Source of the DNA: Apodospora peruviana
Taxonomy: Eukaryota; Ascomycota; Sordariomycetes; Sordariales; Lasiosphaeriaceae
Length of the DNA stretch: 64,000 nt
Direction: 5' to 3'
NCBI GenBank assembly: GCA_033439685.1
Contig: JAUEDM010000004.1
Span: forward strand, 4,278,001-4,342,000
Shown here: positions 24,790 through 35,154 of the stretch, in pieces
How the letters are laid out: each line of letters begins with the position of its first letter
Numbering within the stretch: the first letter of the stretch is position 1
Position numbers and translations under genes: made by a program
The notes under the pieces: model-generated
What the model was told of the DNA's origin: nothing
The model's database searches: none
Seen by the model: the letters and a program-made list of their open reading frames with translations, nothing else

Positions 24790-25647
24790 TCAATTCCACT
24801 TAACTCCAAAGAGTTTAAACTCTTTATTGTCCTTTCCTTTCGCAGCAGACGACGCTGCTGCCTCGGAGTTTTCGAGGTAGATCCTATGCTGGCCTTTGAC
24901 GTCAACAAAGAAATATCTATACTCGTACTCGTGCTGCCCGGCGCGTTTGATCAGATGCATGCCCACCTGCCCCGTGGCCTTGGGTCCTTGTACCTAATCC
25001 CGTCTGTTAAAAATCCTCACATTCACCATCTTAGTGGGTTGGGTTGGGACAAACATTAAAATGCATCATGAGATGCTCATTCCCCCGACTATCTTTCGTG
25101 ACCGTAGACCTAATACATTGTCAGCACCCTGCCCTGCCAAAAAAAGGAAAAGACATAATTACGCGATAGGCCTCGCCCTCCGCCATTTATTCTGCGTCTC
25201 CTCGCCAAAAGCCGTAATCTTTTTCGGGTCGCCCAACAATTCCAGACATCTGGGATCCTTCTTGATTCGGTTCACTGCGCGGTTGAAGTAGGCCGTCTTG
25301 CTGTCGGGCGACAGGACTTCCTGGTAGAGGAAGTAGCTCACTCCGCCGGTCAGGACCAGGCCCACTATCACCATGCCGAAGTTGAAGGTCTGCTGGGTTG
25401 CGCGGGCAGTCTTTTCGCCTGCCGAGAGGTTCGTCCAGGGCACGTGGCCGTCGTCGTTGAATGGCGTTACGGCTCTCCTTTTTGACTCGTTTGAGGTTGA
25501 AGCATGGCGTCGTCGATTCGCGACTACGGCGTGGACCGAGACCACCGCGGCGGTTGTCTTCGTCGTCGTCGCTGTGGTGGTGGTGGTGGTGGGGCGGAGA
25601 AGCCGAAGTCCTCCAAGCCCCGGGGCGGCCGGGAATAGTTTCATCAT
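24790..25647 (-). CDS. tim21: Mitochondrial import inner membrane translocase subunit Tim21
   Basis: Three exons: 25647-25163, 25109-25055 and 24993-24790. The introns of 53 nt (GTAATT donor) and 61 nt (GTTTGT donor, TTAG acceptor) keep frame and give 247 residues. Tim21 bridges the TOM and TIM23 complexes and helps release presequences and associate respiratory-chain complexes. The first 50 residues are rich in Arg/Ser/Thr and poor in acids, a mitochondrial presequence. One membrane segment lies at about 88-108 (FGMVIVGLVLTGGVSYFLYQ). The intermembrane-space domain then shows NRAVNRIKKDPRCLELLGD, KITAFGEETQNKWRRARPIA, GNEHLMMHF, YFFVDVKG and the family ending KLFGVKWN. Length is typical. It is head to head with glo3, 516 bp between start codons. 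The first ATG is immediately followed by another Met; either could start. Confidence 0.95.
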
Positions 25648-26163
25648 GGCGGCTTGTTGTTGGAGGTGAAGCCGGTGCGCCGCACCATGGCTTGACGGCT
25701 TTGGTTGGCCGGTTAGGTTTCTCGTGAGGTGTCGGTCAAGTTGAAACTAGATGGAGCTTTCGGAGCTCTGGAAGCTCAAAGCTTGGTTGTCGAAACCTTG
25801 CCGGGGCGGCAGTTCTTCAAAGTCACGGGACGAGTACCGTGGGGTCAATTAGCGCTAGGTCCAATCAGGTCTAGTCTGTTATCTGGTTGGCGGTTGCTGC
25901 CACAGTGGCATGGATGGCGTCGGGGCCGGGGCCCGGGGCAGTGAACTCTGGCCCTCTCTCCACTGTCTCCTGAAGGGCCGCCATATTATTAGAAAGGGGG
26001 GCATCACGACATCCGTTAATTAACTTTTGCCCAATTCCCGGTTTTGACAACTTGCATTCTCGACACATCGCGCATAACTGACACGGATCTCGAATTTTCC
26101 CCCTGGAGGATCGTGCAACCAAAACCGATACCGAGTCAATTATTACAGAAACAGGGCGCCAAG
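25648..26163. promoter_or_regulatory. Shared tim21/glo3 bidirectional promoter
   Basis: This 516-bp gap lies between the divergent start codons of tim21 and glo3, so one short region must drive both. In-frame codons run upstream of the glo3 ATG back to 26044, so a 40-residue longer Glo3 is formally possible. The family N-terminus fits the ATG at 26164. Confidence 0.6.
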
Positions 26164-27912
26164 ATGAGCGGTCTCGCAACAAAGCAGCAGTCGCAAAAGA
26201 TCTTCGAGAAGCTCAAGTCGAAGCAGGCGAACAAGGCAAGTTTCTCTTCAACGCGCCAGGCTTATTTCGCATACTAAAATTGCTTCTGATAAATAACAGA
26301 CCTGCTTTGACTGCGGACAAAACAATCCCACCTGGACCTCGGTTCCCTTTGGCATCTATCTATGCCTCGACTGCTCTTCTAACCATCGCAACCTCGGCGT
26401 CCACATCTCGTTCGTTCGGTCTACCAATCTCGACCGTATGTGTTTTCTGCAATACATGGAGGGTGGACAACCAGTTGGCTGACTTCCAGGTGTGAACAGA
26501 ATGGCAATGGGATCAGCTGCGGGTCATGAAGGTGGGCGGCAATGAGTCCGCCACTAAGTTCTTCCAGCAAAACGGCGGTTCCGCCGCCCTGAACAGCAAG
26601 GACCCCAAGACCAAGTACCAGTCGAGCGCGGCGACCAAATACAAGGAGGAACTAAAGAAGCGAGCCGCCAGGGACGCGAAAGAGTGCGTTACTGCTTCGC
26701 CCTTTCTGAAGTTGGCCGACTTTCTGTCTGTGTGCTGATGCTGACATGGCGTTTTAGGTATCCCAACGAGGTGGTTATCAACGACGGCGCGGATGCCGGC
26801 GATAGCAATACTCCCGCCGGCGAACCCGAGGACGATTTCTTCTCGAGCTGGGACAAGCCCGCGATCAAGAAGCCCACCCCGCCTATTTCCCGGACCGCCA
26901 CCCCGCCGGTGGTCGGCGGCCGCACGCCATCCCCTTTCCTCAACCCCGGAGCCAACGGAAAGGATATCGCACGCGGTACTTCGCCCCTCGCCAAGACCGA
27001 GGGCGGCGACACTGCTGCCAGGCCGGCTCCCGCGAGCCGGATCACGACCTCTGCCGCGCTAAGGAAAACGACGCCCTCGGCCGGCCCGCGCAAGGCGAAC
27101 GTGCTGGGGGCCAAGAAGACGCAGAAGTTGGGAGTCAAGAAGCTGACGAGCGACGTTATCGACTTTGACGAGGCGGAGAAGAGGGCCAAGGAAGAGGCCG
27201 AGCGCAAGGAGAAGTTGGGCTACGATCCCGACGCCGAGGAGGAAGACGCAGCAGCCATGGGCTCAAAGTCCAACAAGGCCGAGTCGAGCTCGATCATATC
27301 CCCGACTCCGGTAAGTCCACCGGCGCGGGGAGGCTACGGGTCCGCCTCGCACAGTCGCGAGAAGTCGGCCTCCGAACTGGAGCGTCTTGGCATGGGTGTC
27401 GCCCGCTTGGGCTTCGGTCAGGTGGGCGGTAACAAGGCGGCCGCGCCCAAGAAGAATGCTGGTGGTTTTGGGTCGGTCGGTCCTATCAAGGCCTCTGCTG
27501 CTGAGGGTATGTTTACCCCCTTTTTTTTTACCGCCGCATATCATGGATTTCGTGTGACTAACACCAGGTTACAGAAGACGAAGAGCGCTATGCTCGTAAC
27601 AAGTTCGGCAGCCAAAAGGCCATTTCTTCGGACGAATTCTTCGGCAAGGGCAACTTTGATCCCAACGCGCAAGCCGAGGCCAAGACGCGGCTGCAGAACT
27701 TTGAGGGAGCCACCGCCATCTCGTCCAACGCCTACTTTGGTCGCCCCGAGGAGGACGACGGCGGCGAGGAGTACGGCGACCTCGAGTCCGCCGCCAAGGA
27801 CTTTGTCCGCAAGTTTGGGATAACGGCCGGCGATGATTTGGAGAACCTAACGCACTTGGTCGGCGAGGCTCAGAGCAAGTTGCGGGATGCTGTGCGCGCT
27901 TACCTGGCCTAG
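26164..27912 (+). CDS. glo3: ADP-ribosylation factor GTPase-activating protein Glo3 (ArfGAP2/3 class)
   Basis: Five exons: 26164-26235, 26300-26435, 26500-26683, 26758-27506 and 27575-27912. The introns of 64, 64, 74 and 68 nt keep frame and give 492 residues. Glo3 stimulates GTP hydrolysis by Arf1 on COPI vesicles in Golgi-to-ER transport. The ArfGAP zinc finger is complete: C26-x2-C29-x16-C46-x2-C49, with the catalytic arginine finger R54 in CSSNHRNLGVHI. VMKVGGN and a basic helix (YKEELKKRAARDAKE) follow. The middle is Pro/Thr-rich. The C-terminus has the Glo3-type motifs KAISSDEFFGKGNFD and ATAISSNAYFGR, which separate it from Gcs1-type ArfGAPs. The first intron uses a GC donor (AAG|GCAAGT) with a TACTAA-like branch and CAG acceptor. 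Confidence 0.95.
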
Positions 27913-28629
27913 GTGGCGGGACGATATTAGTTGGTTGGACTAGTTTGGACTTATTGGTGTTGTGTGGCTACATCCAGTTATAGACGGTCAAGGTTCCTCG
28001 CACAAACAAAAGTGGTCATTTCGCTGGCTGGAAGAGTTACTTTTCCTGGCAGAAAGAGGGTGGCAAACCTATCTATGAACTAAGCGCCGTAAGGACAGGG
28101 AGGATGGATGAACGCTAGTTAGGGATGGGGTGGCTGATGGGGTAATGAGAGTACGTAAAAGAGCAATGTTGTTATATTTGATTTTTCCAGAGCAATGATG
28201 AATTATATTTATAGACAAGCAGCAGACGGGCACCGCGAGAATCATGAACTAGTAGCAAATGTCTGTCAGTCAAAGAAGGGCATCATACATATGGAGCGAG
28301 GAACGATAGGTCTCACGACGACACACAACACAATACAACCCTTTTCTTTCTTTTCGCTCCCCTCCACGACCTGGTAGGGGAGGGGAAGTCGAGTAATAGA
28401 TGACTTTCCTACTTTTACATAGTTCACTCAGGTCGACAACAGCTCAAATTAGGTCCGCGTGTTTACAGAGTGGGTACCTAGGTAGGTAGGTGGAACAAAC
28501 TGTTGATGCCGAAAAGGAGATACGCCCGTCCGTCCGCCCAGCGAACAAAAACAAAAAACTCCACCACTTCAAAAAGAGAAAGAAATCACAAACGGAGCAA
28601 CAAACTAAAAAAAGGGTAAAAGGAATGAA
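27913..28629. other. Intergenic, glo3 3' side to tRNA
   Basis: No gene-like frame. It contains a perfect 10-bp palindrome TACCTAGGTA at 28475-28484. The part just downstream of the minus-strand tRNA carries T runs that would end Pol III transcription. Confidence 0.6.
28607..28620 (-). terminator. Pol III terminator of tRNA-Thr
   Basis: On the minus strand the tRNA 3' end is followed within about 10 nt by TTTT, then by a seven-T run. These are the signals used by RNA polymerase III. Confidence 0.7.
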
Positions 28630-28734
28630 TGCCCCCACACGGGATTGAACCGTGGACCTCGTCATACGTATCATAGCTAGACCCTGAGGCAAAGGTCCTA
28701 CGAGTGACGCGCTCTACCACTGAGCTATACGGGC
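28630..28734 (-). tRNA. tRNA-Thr (anticodon CGU) with 33-nt intron
   Basis: Read on the minus strand, the gene folds as a cloverleaf: acceptor GCCCGTA/TGGGGGC, D arm GCTC-AGTGGTA-GAGC, anticodon stem CGTCA/TGACG, variable loop AGGTC, and T arm CACGG-TTCAATC-CCGTG with discriminator A. The anticodon loop reads CT-CGT-A, then a 33-nt intron, then A, so the intron sits at the standard place one base after the anticodon. CGU decodes ACG threonine codons. Mature length is 72 nt before CCA. Acceptor pair 5-68 is a G-G mismatch and 6-67 is T-G, so the stem is slightly weak. A four-T run at 28617-28620 and a longer one at 28607-28613 (minus-strand sense) would terminate Pol III. Confidence 0.92.
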
Positions 28735-29334
28735 TTTTTATTTTGTTGTTGCTGACTATTTTATCCAAGTAAACAACTTATCTTCTACTATTCATTCCCA
28801 GGACAGTCCCCAGGACAGTCAAGACATTCATTCATTCATTCACGCCGGGCTCTTTCCTGGTAGGTATTTAACACTTACCGTAGAAAACTGCTGCTGACTT
28901 TAGCCAACAGTTCTTCTTCCGGAAGCCTTTGGGCTCGGCGCCGGAAACCGGGAAACCACCCACCACACCCCCTTGAGAAAGTAAACAACTTATGAGGTTC
29001 CTTTCAAAGCTGCTTTTTGAGGGTTGCCGCCGTCGTCATCCTTACAACAGAGCTCTCTCTGACTAGATTCTTAGAAAAAGACTCTCCTCTAACCATGCAG
29101 CAGTGGTAACCTTTGCGTAGTCCCCGGTTGGTCGAAGAATCTTTGGTAGAGTTCTCCCTCAAGATCTGGCCACCAGGCAGACCCCCTCTATCAGTATTCT
29201 GTCTTATTGTCTCTACGATAGATATAGACAGTTCATAAAGAGATACCCCAGAATCATAGCCCTTGAAGCCCAAAGATATATTTCCGGTTCCAGCAGAATA
29301 CTCAGGTACCTAGGTAACCCGTACGTGATGGATG
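28735..29334. other. Intergenic, tRNA-Thr to leucine-rich protein gene
   Basis: About 600 bp with no convincing gene. It holds a second perfect TACCTAGGTA palindrome (29307-29316) and a short ATTC repeat at about 28826-28842. Part should be the 3' UTR of the leucine-rich protein gene. Confidence 0.55.
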
Positions 29335-31057
29335 CTATCCCAGCCTACCATGATCGGGCATCTTACTAGTCTCAACAGTAATAAACGTTCCCCGTCCAGC
29401 CCTACAACTCCTAACATGCCGTTCCAACCGCCTCGCGTTGCCCACCAGCTCGCGGTACCTCGCCGTCTCAGCTATCCCAGCCGCCGCTTCCCCTAACTCG
29501 TAGCCAGGGTACAGCAGTATAGTCGAGATCTTGCCCCACTGCCCGACCCAATCAACGACATCATGCTCGGCGCTCGACCACAGCGCCGGGCTCCATCCCG
29601 CACAACCCGTCAGATCCAGGTACTCGAGCTCATACAGGCTCTTGCTCAGGCGGCGGGCGACCATGACGGCCTCGGACCAATCATTATCGAGCGAGTGGCT
29701 GTACGGGCCAGTGCCGCCGTACTGCACGACGCGACCCTGCGCCGACACCACGGACGCGTATTTCGCGTCGGGCGTCAGCGACGGCTCCGGCCAGAATGCT
29801 AGACTCAAATGGGTGAGATAGGAGTGACTGGCTGCAAAGGCGAGGAGGTGACGCCACGAGACAGTCGTGGCAGGAGGAGCTGCGTCCGGGTTGAGCGCCA
29901 GCGAGAGGTGTGTTAGATTCGGAAGTAATGGGCGTGGGATGGTCACTACACTAACGGCAGCGGGCTGATCATCAGGCGCATCATCCCATGAGTCCTGCAG
30001 ATCGGGCGCTGACTTTCCTGGCTGTTGAGGGGGAAGCAGCAAGTCAGATAGCTCCCGCAACCTCAGAGATCGACCGACAGACCCAGTAAGATCCAGGTGG
30101 GTGAACGCTTCATTCGCCGTGCTTGGACTGATTTCTTCCGAGATGCCGCTCTCGCCGTCCTCGATGCCATCCATGGGTAGCGGCGAGAGGAGTATCTGCA
30201 GGTCGGCGAGAGAAACACCGCTATCACTGCCCCAAACGCCCACATACCGCACCAGAGCAACACGTAGATGTGTGGGCAAGTCGTAGAGATAGTACTGACA
30301 ATAAATTCTCTGAAATTCCCAGTCGAGAGCAAACCGGCGCAGCACCATGTCGACCAGGCTGCCTCTTTCCGGGAGGTAGGCTCCGGGCAGCGGGCGGTGG
30401 TGCTGCTCCGAGGACCTTTCTGAGGTACCACCGTCACGTGGAGCTCCAATGCGCCGGGAGGAGGTCGAGGAGGACAGCCAGCTCCGCGGAGGCGCAGGAC
30501 CCGGAGGGAGTCTCCGGCCGGCGGCATCGAGGCGCGCGGGCCGGCCGCCGCCGCCGCTGCCGCGAGGACGCGGAGCGGGTGTCTCGGGGAGTTGGAGAAT
30601 ATCACGGATGGCGGGCGGAACGGTCGGATGGACGCCGGCGGCGGCGCCGCCACCACTACCATTCAAGCCGACCCGACGCAAATCAGCGAGCAGCTGGTTG
30701 ACGCTGCGGCTGCTGCTGCTTTGAGATTGGTCGTCTGCACGAGTTCGATCCGGCCCGTTCGACGTCAGTTCATCGGACACTGCATGTAATGTTTGTGGAA
30801 GGCAACGGGAGGAAGCGTCGCAGAAGCGAAAAGGCAGGGAGGCGCAAACTGCACGTCCGCCCGTGGAAGCAACTCCGGAACTTCCGATGTTTGTTCCCCG
30901 GCACATGGGAAAATGCTGGTTTGGGTGCTGAAGGGAAGGGGGGCTTGGGGGAACACGAACCATGTTGGTTTCTGCTGCCAGTACTGCTGCTGCTGAGTGA
31001 CGCGGGCGCGGTAGACTGCGGCTTGGAGAATATGGTCTGGTGTCTTTTCTTGGGCAT
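29335..31057 (-). CDS. Leucine-rich-repeat-like fungal protein, function unknown
   Basis: A two-exon model, 31057-30961 and 30734-29335, has a 226-nt intron (GTTCGT donor, CTGAC branch site, GTGCAG acceptor) and gives 498 residues. An alternative acceptor at 30780 also keeps frame and would add 15 residues. The start MPKKRHQTIFSKP is basic and opens onto a Ser-rich stretch and SVNQLLADLRRVGLNG. A proline-rich segment follows (TVPPAIRDILQLPETPAPRP, then GRRLPPGPAPPRSWL). The C-terminal half has leucine-rich-repeat-like units: LPNLTHLSLALNP, YLTHLSLAFWPEP and ELEYLDLTGCAGW. The domain order resembles a conserved but uncharacterised fungal protein. No F-box or enzyme motif is clear. The ATG-bounded frame starting at 30963 reads through the intron and is probably not the true N-terminus. 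Confidence 0.75.
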
Positions 31058-32210
31058 TACCCTGACGGCGGCGGCGACTGCTTGCTGCTTGCTGCAAAAC
31101 GTCGTGGTCTGGTCTGGTCCTAGCAACAAGGACTAGTCTGGGCTAGAAGGAATGACGACAAAGACGGGAAATAATTCGCTGCTGCTGCGGCCGGAGAGGT
31201 GTTCAAATCGCACAGTTCCAGACGGAAAGCCGCATCAAGCGAGCTGCTGGGTCGTCTCGTGGGTCGAGCTTTCTCCCAAACCTGGAAACTTTCTCCAAAC
31301 CCGAGACGGTCGCGAGTTTGCCTCCGGGGCGAGCGGGCAGACGGGCTTGGCCGAACTGATACGGATCAATGAGTCAATCGTTCAATGGGTGCCTGGAAAT
31401 GAACCGTCCTACCCAGCGTACATCATTTTCTCCGAAGCAGACAAGGGGATCGATTCCTTCAAATTTACAGTATTATTATCAGTTTCTTCAACAAGAATCA
31501 AAAATCATACCCCATTTCCCCACTGTTCGCCGGCATGAGTTGGAGGCGGAACTGGCCCGGCAGCAGCACCCACCTCCGTACAGTATCCGTACTGGGTAAC
31601 CCGTAGCTACACGTGTATTCCGTATAGGCCCCTGGATCCCTTATTCTCCAACTCGAGAACCTCAGGGTTGGAAGTATCTGGGAGGCGTGTTCAAGATAGC
31701 TAATCTTTACAGTTCCGATGAGAGACATTTAGTAGTCCGTATTAGGGCCCAAACTACATTCCATGCGTACGAAACATCTTCTCACGTCCTATTTAAGACG
31801 GTTTGTACAGCTCACAAACGGTATCTTACGGCGTATGCGTAAGGCCGCAGTGCTGATATCAACCCCTGCCCCACACGGAGATGCTGTGGCCATTCAGAGC
31901 CCCCACCGTTCGTCCTGCACCCGTCATTTACGCAAGTAAACATGTAGTGTACTGACCTCATGTACACACATACTCACGCTGGATGACTTGCATTGGAGCA
32001 AAGGGGCAGGACAGGCATGGTCGGTCATGTAACGCAGCTAAACCAATCTTGGTAGGTGATAGCTGGCGGCGCAAAAGGAGAATGAAGCAAAAAGGGGGCG
32101 CTGGGGGGTACTGTACCAGCCGAGCACTGCATCACCTTTTCTCACGCCTTCGAGCTTACGTGTAGTAGGCAGTCCATATACGGATCCGTAGTCCTAATAC
32201 CTGCGTGAGC

Positions 32211-32226
32211 TACCTCAGCTGAGGTA
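32211..32226. repeat. 16-bp perfect palindrome
   Basis: TACCTCAGCTGAGGTA reads the same on both strands. A 12-bp palindrome, TACGGATCCGTA, lies 20 bp upstream (32179-32190). Either could be a dimeric protein-binding site, but no known factor is assigned. Confidence 0.85.
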
Positions 32227-32443
32227 CATATCTAGCTCATTTTCAATCATCAAGAGTTGTTTACCTAAAACCTAGCCTGCCTGATCCTGACCAAGCCGCA
32301 TCCCGGATCCGACAACACGGCTGTGGCCCTCTTAATCCTTAACTCACCGTAACGAAAAATGAACTTGCACCTAGTGATAGCTCAGGTACGAAATACTTAC
32401 ACCTTGGATCCCTCTCCGCTCAAGAGACGCCATCCATCCATGC

Positions 32444-32466
32444 CATACATACATACATACATACAT
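32444..32466. repeat. (CATA)n microsatellite
   Basis: Five to six copies of CATA/ATAC in tandem. Confidence 0.85.
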
Positions 32467-34771
32467 GTCACATACATACCTGCGCGTGCATCGACTTGTT
32501 TGTTTTTCTTGATTATTAGCCTGGGCATCAACAAGCAAGAAAACTTGTCCGGCATCATCCGCGCACTCCCATCGGGATGTCGATGCCCAGTGCCCCGTAT
32601 TTGACATTCGCCGAGAATCAAAAGTGCGCATCTCGTCCGATCACGCTACTATTCTTAGCCCGGGGGCGTGGTCGATACGATCTCAATCGTCGGCCATGGT
32701 TCGCGAATCGGGTGCTGAGCAGCTTTTCCTTGGTTGCCTAGCGGGTTGGTGGGTGCCATGTGCTCAGAGAGGAAAGCGTCTAGCTGCAATCCACCGACAT
32801 ACCCGAGGCGCCGCCGGAGGTCTCCTTCTGGAGTCTGGCTTGTTGTGCTTGCTCCGGCTTGTCTTTGCATGTCTCTATTTCAGGGGTTTGGCTGGGATGT
32901 ATCACACTCCTCCAATGCCTCCGTTGTCTCCGTGGTGCTGGGGTGGGTAGTTAATCTCATGCAGGCTTGTCTTATTCTGGCTCGTAGAGTGAAATGCTAT
33001 ATCATCGCATGTGCCGGCTACCCTGTCTCCGCGGCATCGTTATCTTGCACTTCCCGGCACCGAGAGCCGGGCAACCTTGTCATGAGGCCTCCTGAATGGG
33101 CACGCGAAGCTGATCGTCGGCTCTGGGGCGGCGGCAGAGGGATGGAAGCTGCCCCGTGGAGTTTGTCCAACTTCAGCCCCGCGATAGGCCATGAATCACT
33201 CATGGACCAGCCTTCCAGAGACAGACACTTCGAGACAGTGACATACCTGAGCCACTTCCCCTACTATGTTTTGTTTCGGAGGATCGCAGCCCTGCTTCGG
33301 GTGGCTATCAAGGTTTACATCTCCCCTTGTCCCCTGCTTCTTCCTGGTGAGACCAATGGTTTCCTGACAGCGTGGCTATCACTTGATTGTATGAAACAAG
33401 CAGCCAGTCGCCGAGCATGTCAACAACCAAGTCCAGAATTCCAAAGCCCCGTACCACAACACCACGGGCCAAGTGGGGGATATCACCAAGCAGTAGCTGA
33501 CTTCTGAAAGGCCAAGCTGACGGGCCGAGATGGGATGTGTGTAATGGCATGTTTGTAAGACGGAGAACGCGGGAATCGTTTCGAGACAAGCAAGAAGCAC
33601 CAGTTATGGTCCAACCTTGCCATTCTGGACTGCATGGATGCGCGTCCCGGGGCACACGCCACGCACTCGCCGTGGTGAGAGCCACTCAGCAGAAAGCGGC
33701 CGTTATCTTCCGTCCTGCCAAAGCGTTGGGGGCTTTCCTTTGGCTCTCCTTGCGATTCTCTCTACCCGGCCAGTATAGGTCGGATGAGCCACCGAGATCA
33801 CGACATGAAGCATAGAGTAGTGCGATGGAAGGAGGGAGCTTTCGACGTGGCCTGGCGAAGGATTTGGAGGCAAGGAAGCAGTCCTGTCTGCTGTGACAGT
33901 TGAGCTTTCCCGATAGGAACCTTTCAGACCAAATTTGGAAGGATTAGCAACCGAATCTGGAAGCCGGGTCGAAAACAGACCTAGCATTGGAGGCTTGAGC
34001 AACCTCGACCGAGCAAGTCAACCTGACGGCTTCTCGGGCATCGAAGTTTATGGAAGCTCCCTGGGGCGGCAGACGGATACGGAATGAACCATTCTGCAGG
34101 GAAACGTGCAAGCCCGTCCATGTGGTGTCTGCTCCCGAGGGAGTGGTTCCCATGTAAATCTTCATCTTCCTGCGACTCAGGTTGTAAGTCAGGGGCTGCG
34201 GTCGGCAACGAGCTTGACGGCGAGAGACGTGGAGCTCCCGCCAACTGGTGCACAAATGCACGCCGTCTGCCTCGCCGCATGATCGATTTGGCATCATCAG
34301 GCTACGGGTCCGACGAAGTGTCCAGTGCTGACTGATTCGGCTGCGATGGTCAGCGGGGTTCCGGCAGGCATTTGCTTATAGCTTTGAGATCTGGATTCTG
34401 GTCATGGGAGCTCATTCTGACAGGGCCTCCTTTGCAGCCCAGTGGTCACCCTTCTCACCAGTGAATCCCAGAGAGCCTGATTGCTCCATGTAACAAACGT
34501 TGCACCACAATCTAATGGGTGGATGATTGCTTTTCGTATGTGCCCGAGACCAGGGTAGTGAACCACCCAGGACCGACGCTCAGAACAGACGGGCTCAGGG
34601 CCATGCCTTGCCGGAAGGCGCCTTACGGTCATGTCTTCTGAAGAGATGGGCTTGCCAGCAGTTTCAGTTGTCTTCACGACCATGGACAAAGGCATGGACG
34701 GCGTCTACGCAGAGGAGATTTAAAAACAATGAAACCCATCTCTGGCAAAAGCCGGTTGCTTGTTGTCATAC

Positions 34772-35154
34772 CGTATCATCTTTGAATACCGCAGAATGAC
34801 ATGGTTGGCCAAGTTGGGCTCCGTCACCACAATAAAGTGATCTATGGAAAAGTCAACAATTCGAATTGGCACCCGACAGTATTCTAGACGCTGGGTTGTT
34901 CCGTCATTGAAAGAAGGCCTCTCGCTTGACTCATTGTCGTCCCGGAATCCATATGCATTCCTTGACCCTGAGGGGTGGTAAGCAACAGGAAGATAAGTGC
35001 CGTTGATTTGATTCCGTGCAGTAAAGGTCGTTGCCAGTGTGCCCAAGAAGCGCTTGGAGTGAGAGCCAAGGTTGTGTCTGGTCCTCCAGGATCTCGGACA
35101 CACCCAAGTACCGGTGATGATAGCCTGGTATTGTTCATTGAAGGACTGCCAGAG
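34772..35154 (-). CDS. Possible internal exon of an unrecognised gene (or gene remnant)
   Basis: Between an acceptor-like TTTCTTCAG (ending at 35155) and a donor-like GTATGA (at 34771), 383 nt read without a stop in a frame with real protein texture: it opens LWQSFNEQYQAIITGTWV and later has INGTYLPVAYHPSGSRNAYG and VPIRIVDFSIDHFIVVTE. The minus strand further on gives less certain pieces in other frames: GATFVTWSNQALWDSLVRR at about 34420-34500 and KIYMGTTPSGADTTWTG at about 34110-34170. I could not join these into one clean model, which suggests either several introns or decay. I do not recognise the family. The balanced amino-acid use sets it apart from chance frames nearby. The start and end of the gene are unknown. 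Confidence 0.4.

Larger units (their letters stand above)
31058..33943. other. Gene-poor stretch downstream of 31 kb
   Basis: The first few hundred bases should be the promoter of the leucine-rich protein gene. The remainder has no gene I can support; the 257-codon frame at 32734-33507 lacks protein-like character. Features seen are a (CATA)n repeat at 32444-32466, a 12-bp palindrome at 32179-32190 and a 16-bp palindrome at 32211-32226. Confidence 0.5.

Noticed and set aside
25373..25727. Plus-strand frames antisense to tim21
   Set aside because: Shadows of the tim21 first exon; the minus-strand reading matches the family throughout.
26684..27823. Single long frame reading through glo3 introns
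   Set aside because: Begins inside intron 3 and leaves the Glo3 frame at intron 4; the spliced model gives the conserved C-terminus instead.
29335..31057. Naming the leucine-rich protein tafazzin
   Set aside because: I associate similar fungal proteins with that label, but no HxxxxD acyltransferase motif is present, so the name is not supported.
32734..33507. 257-codon plus-strand frame
   Set aside because: No domain or family texture; reads like chance translation.
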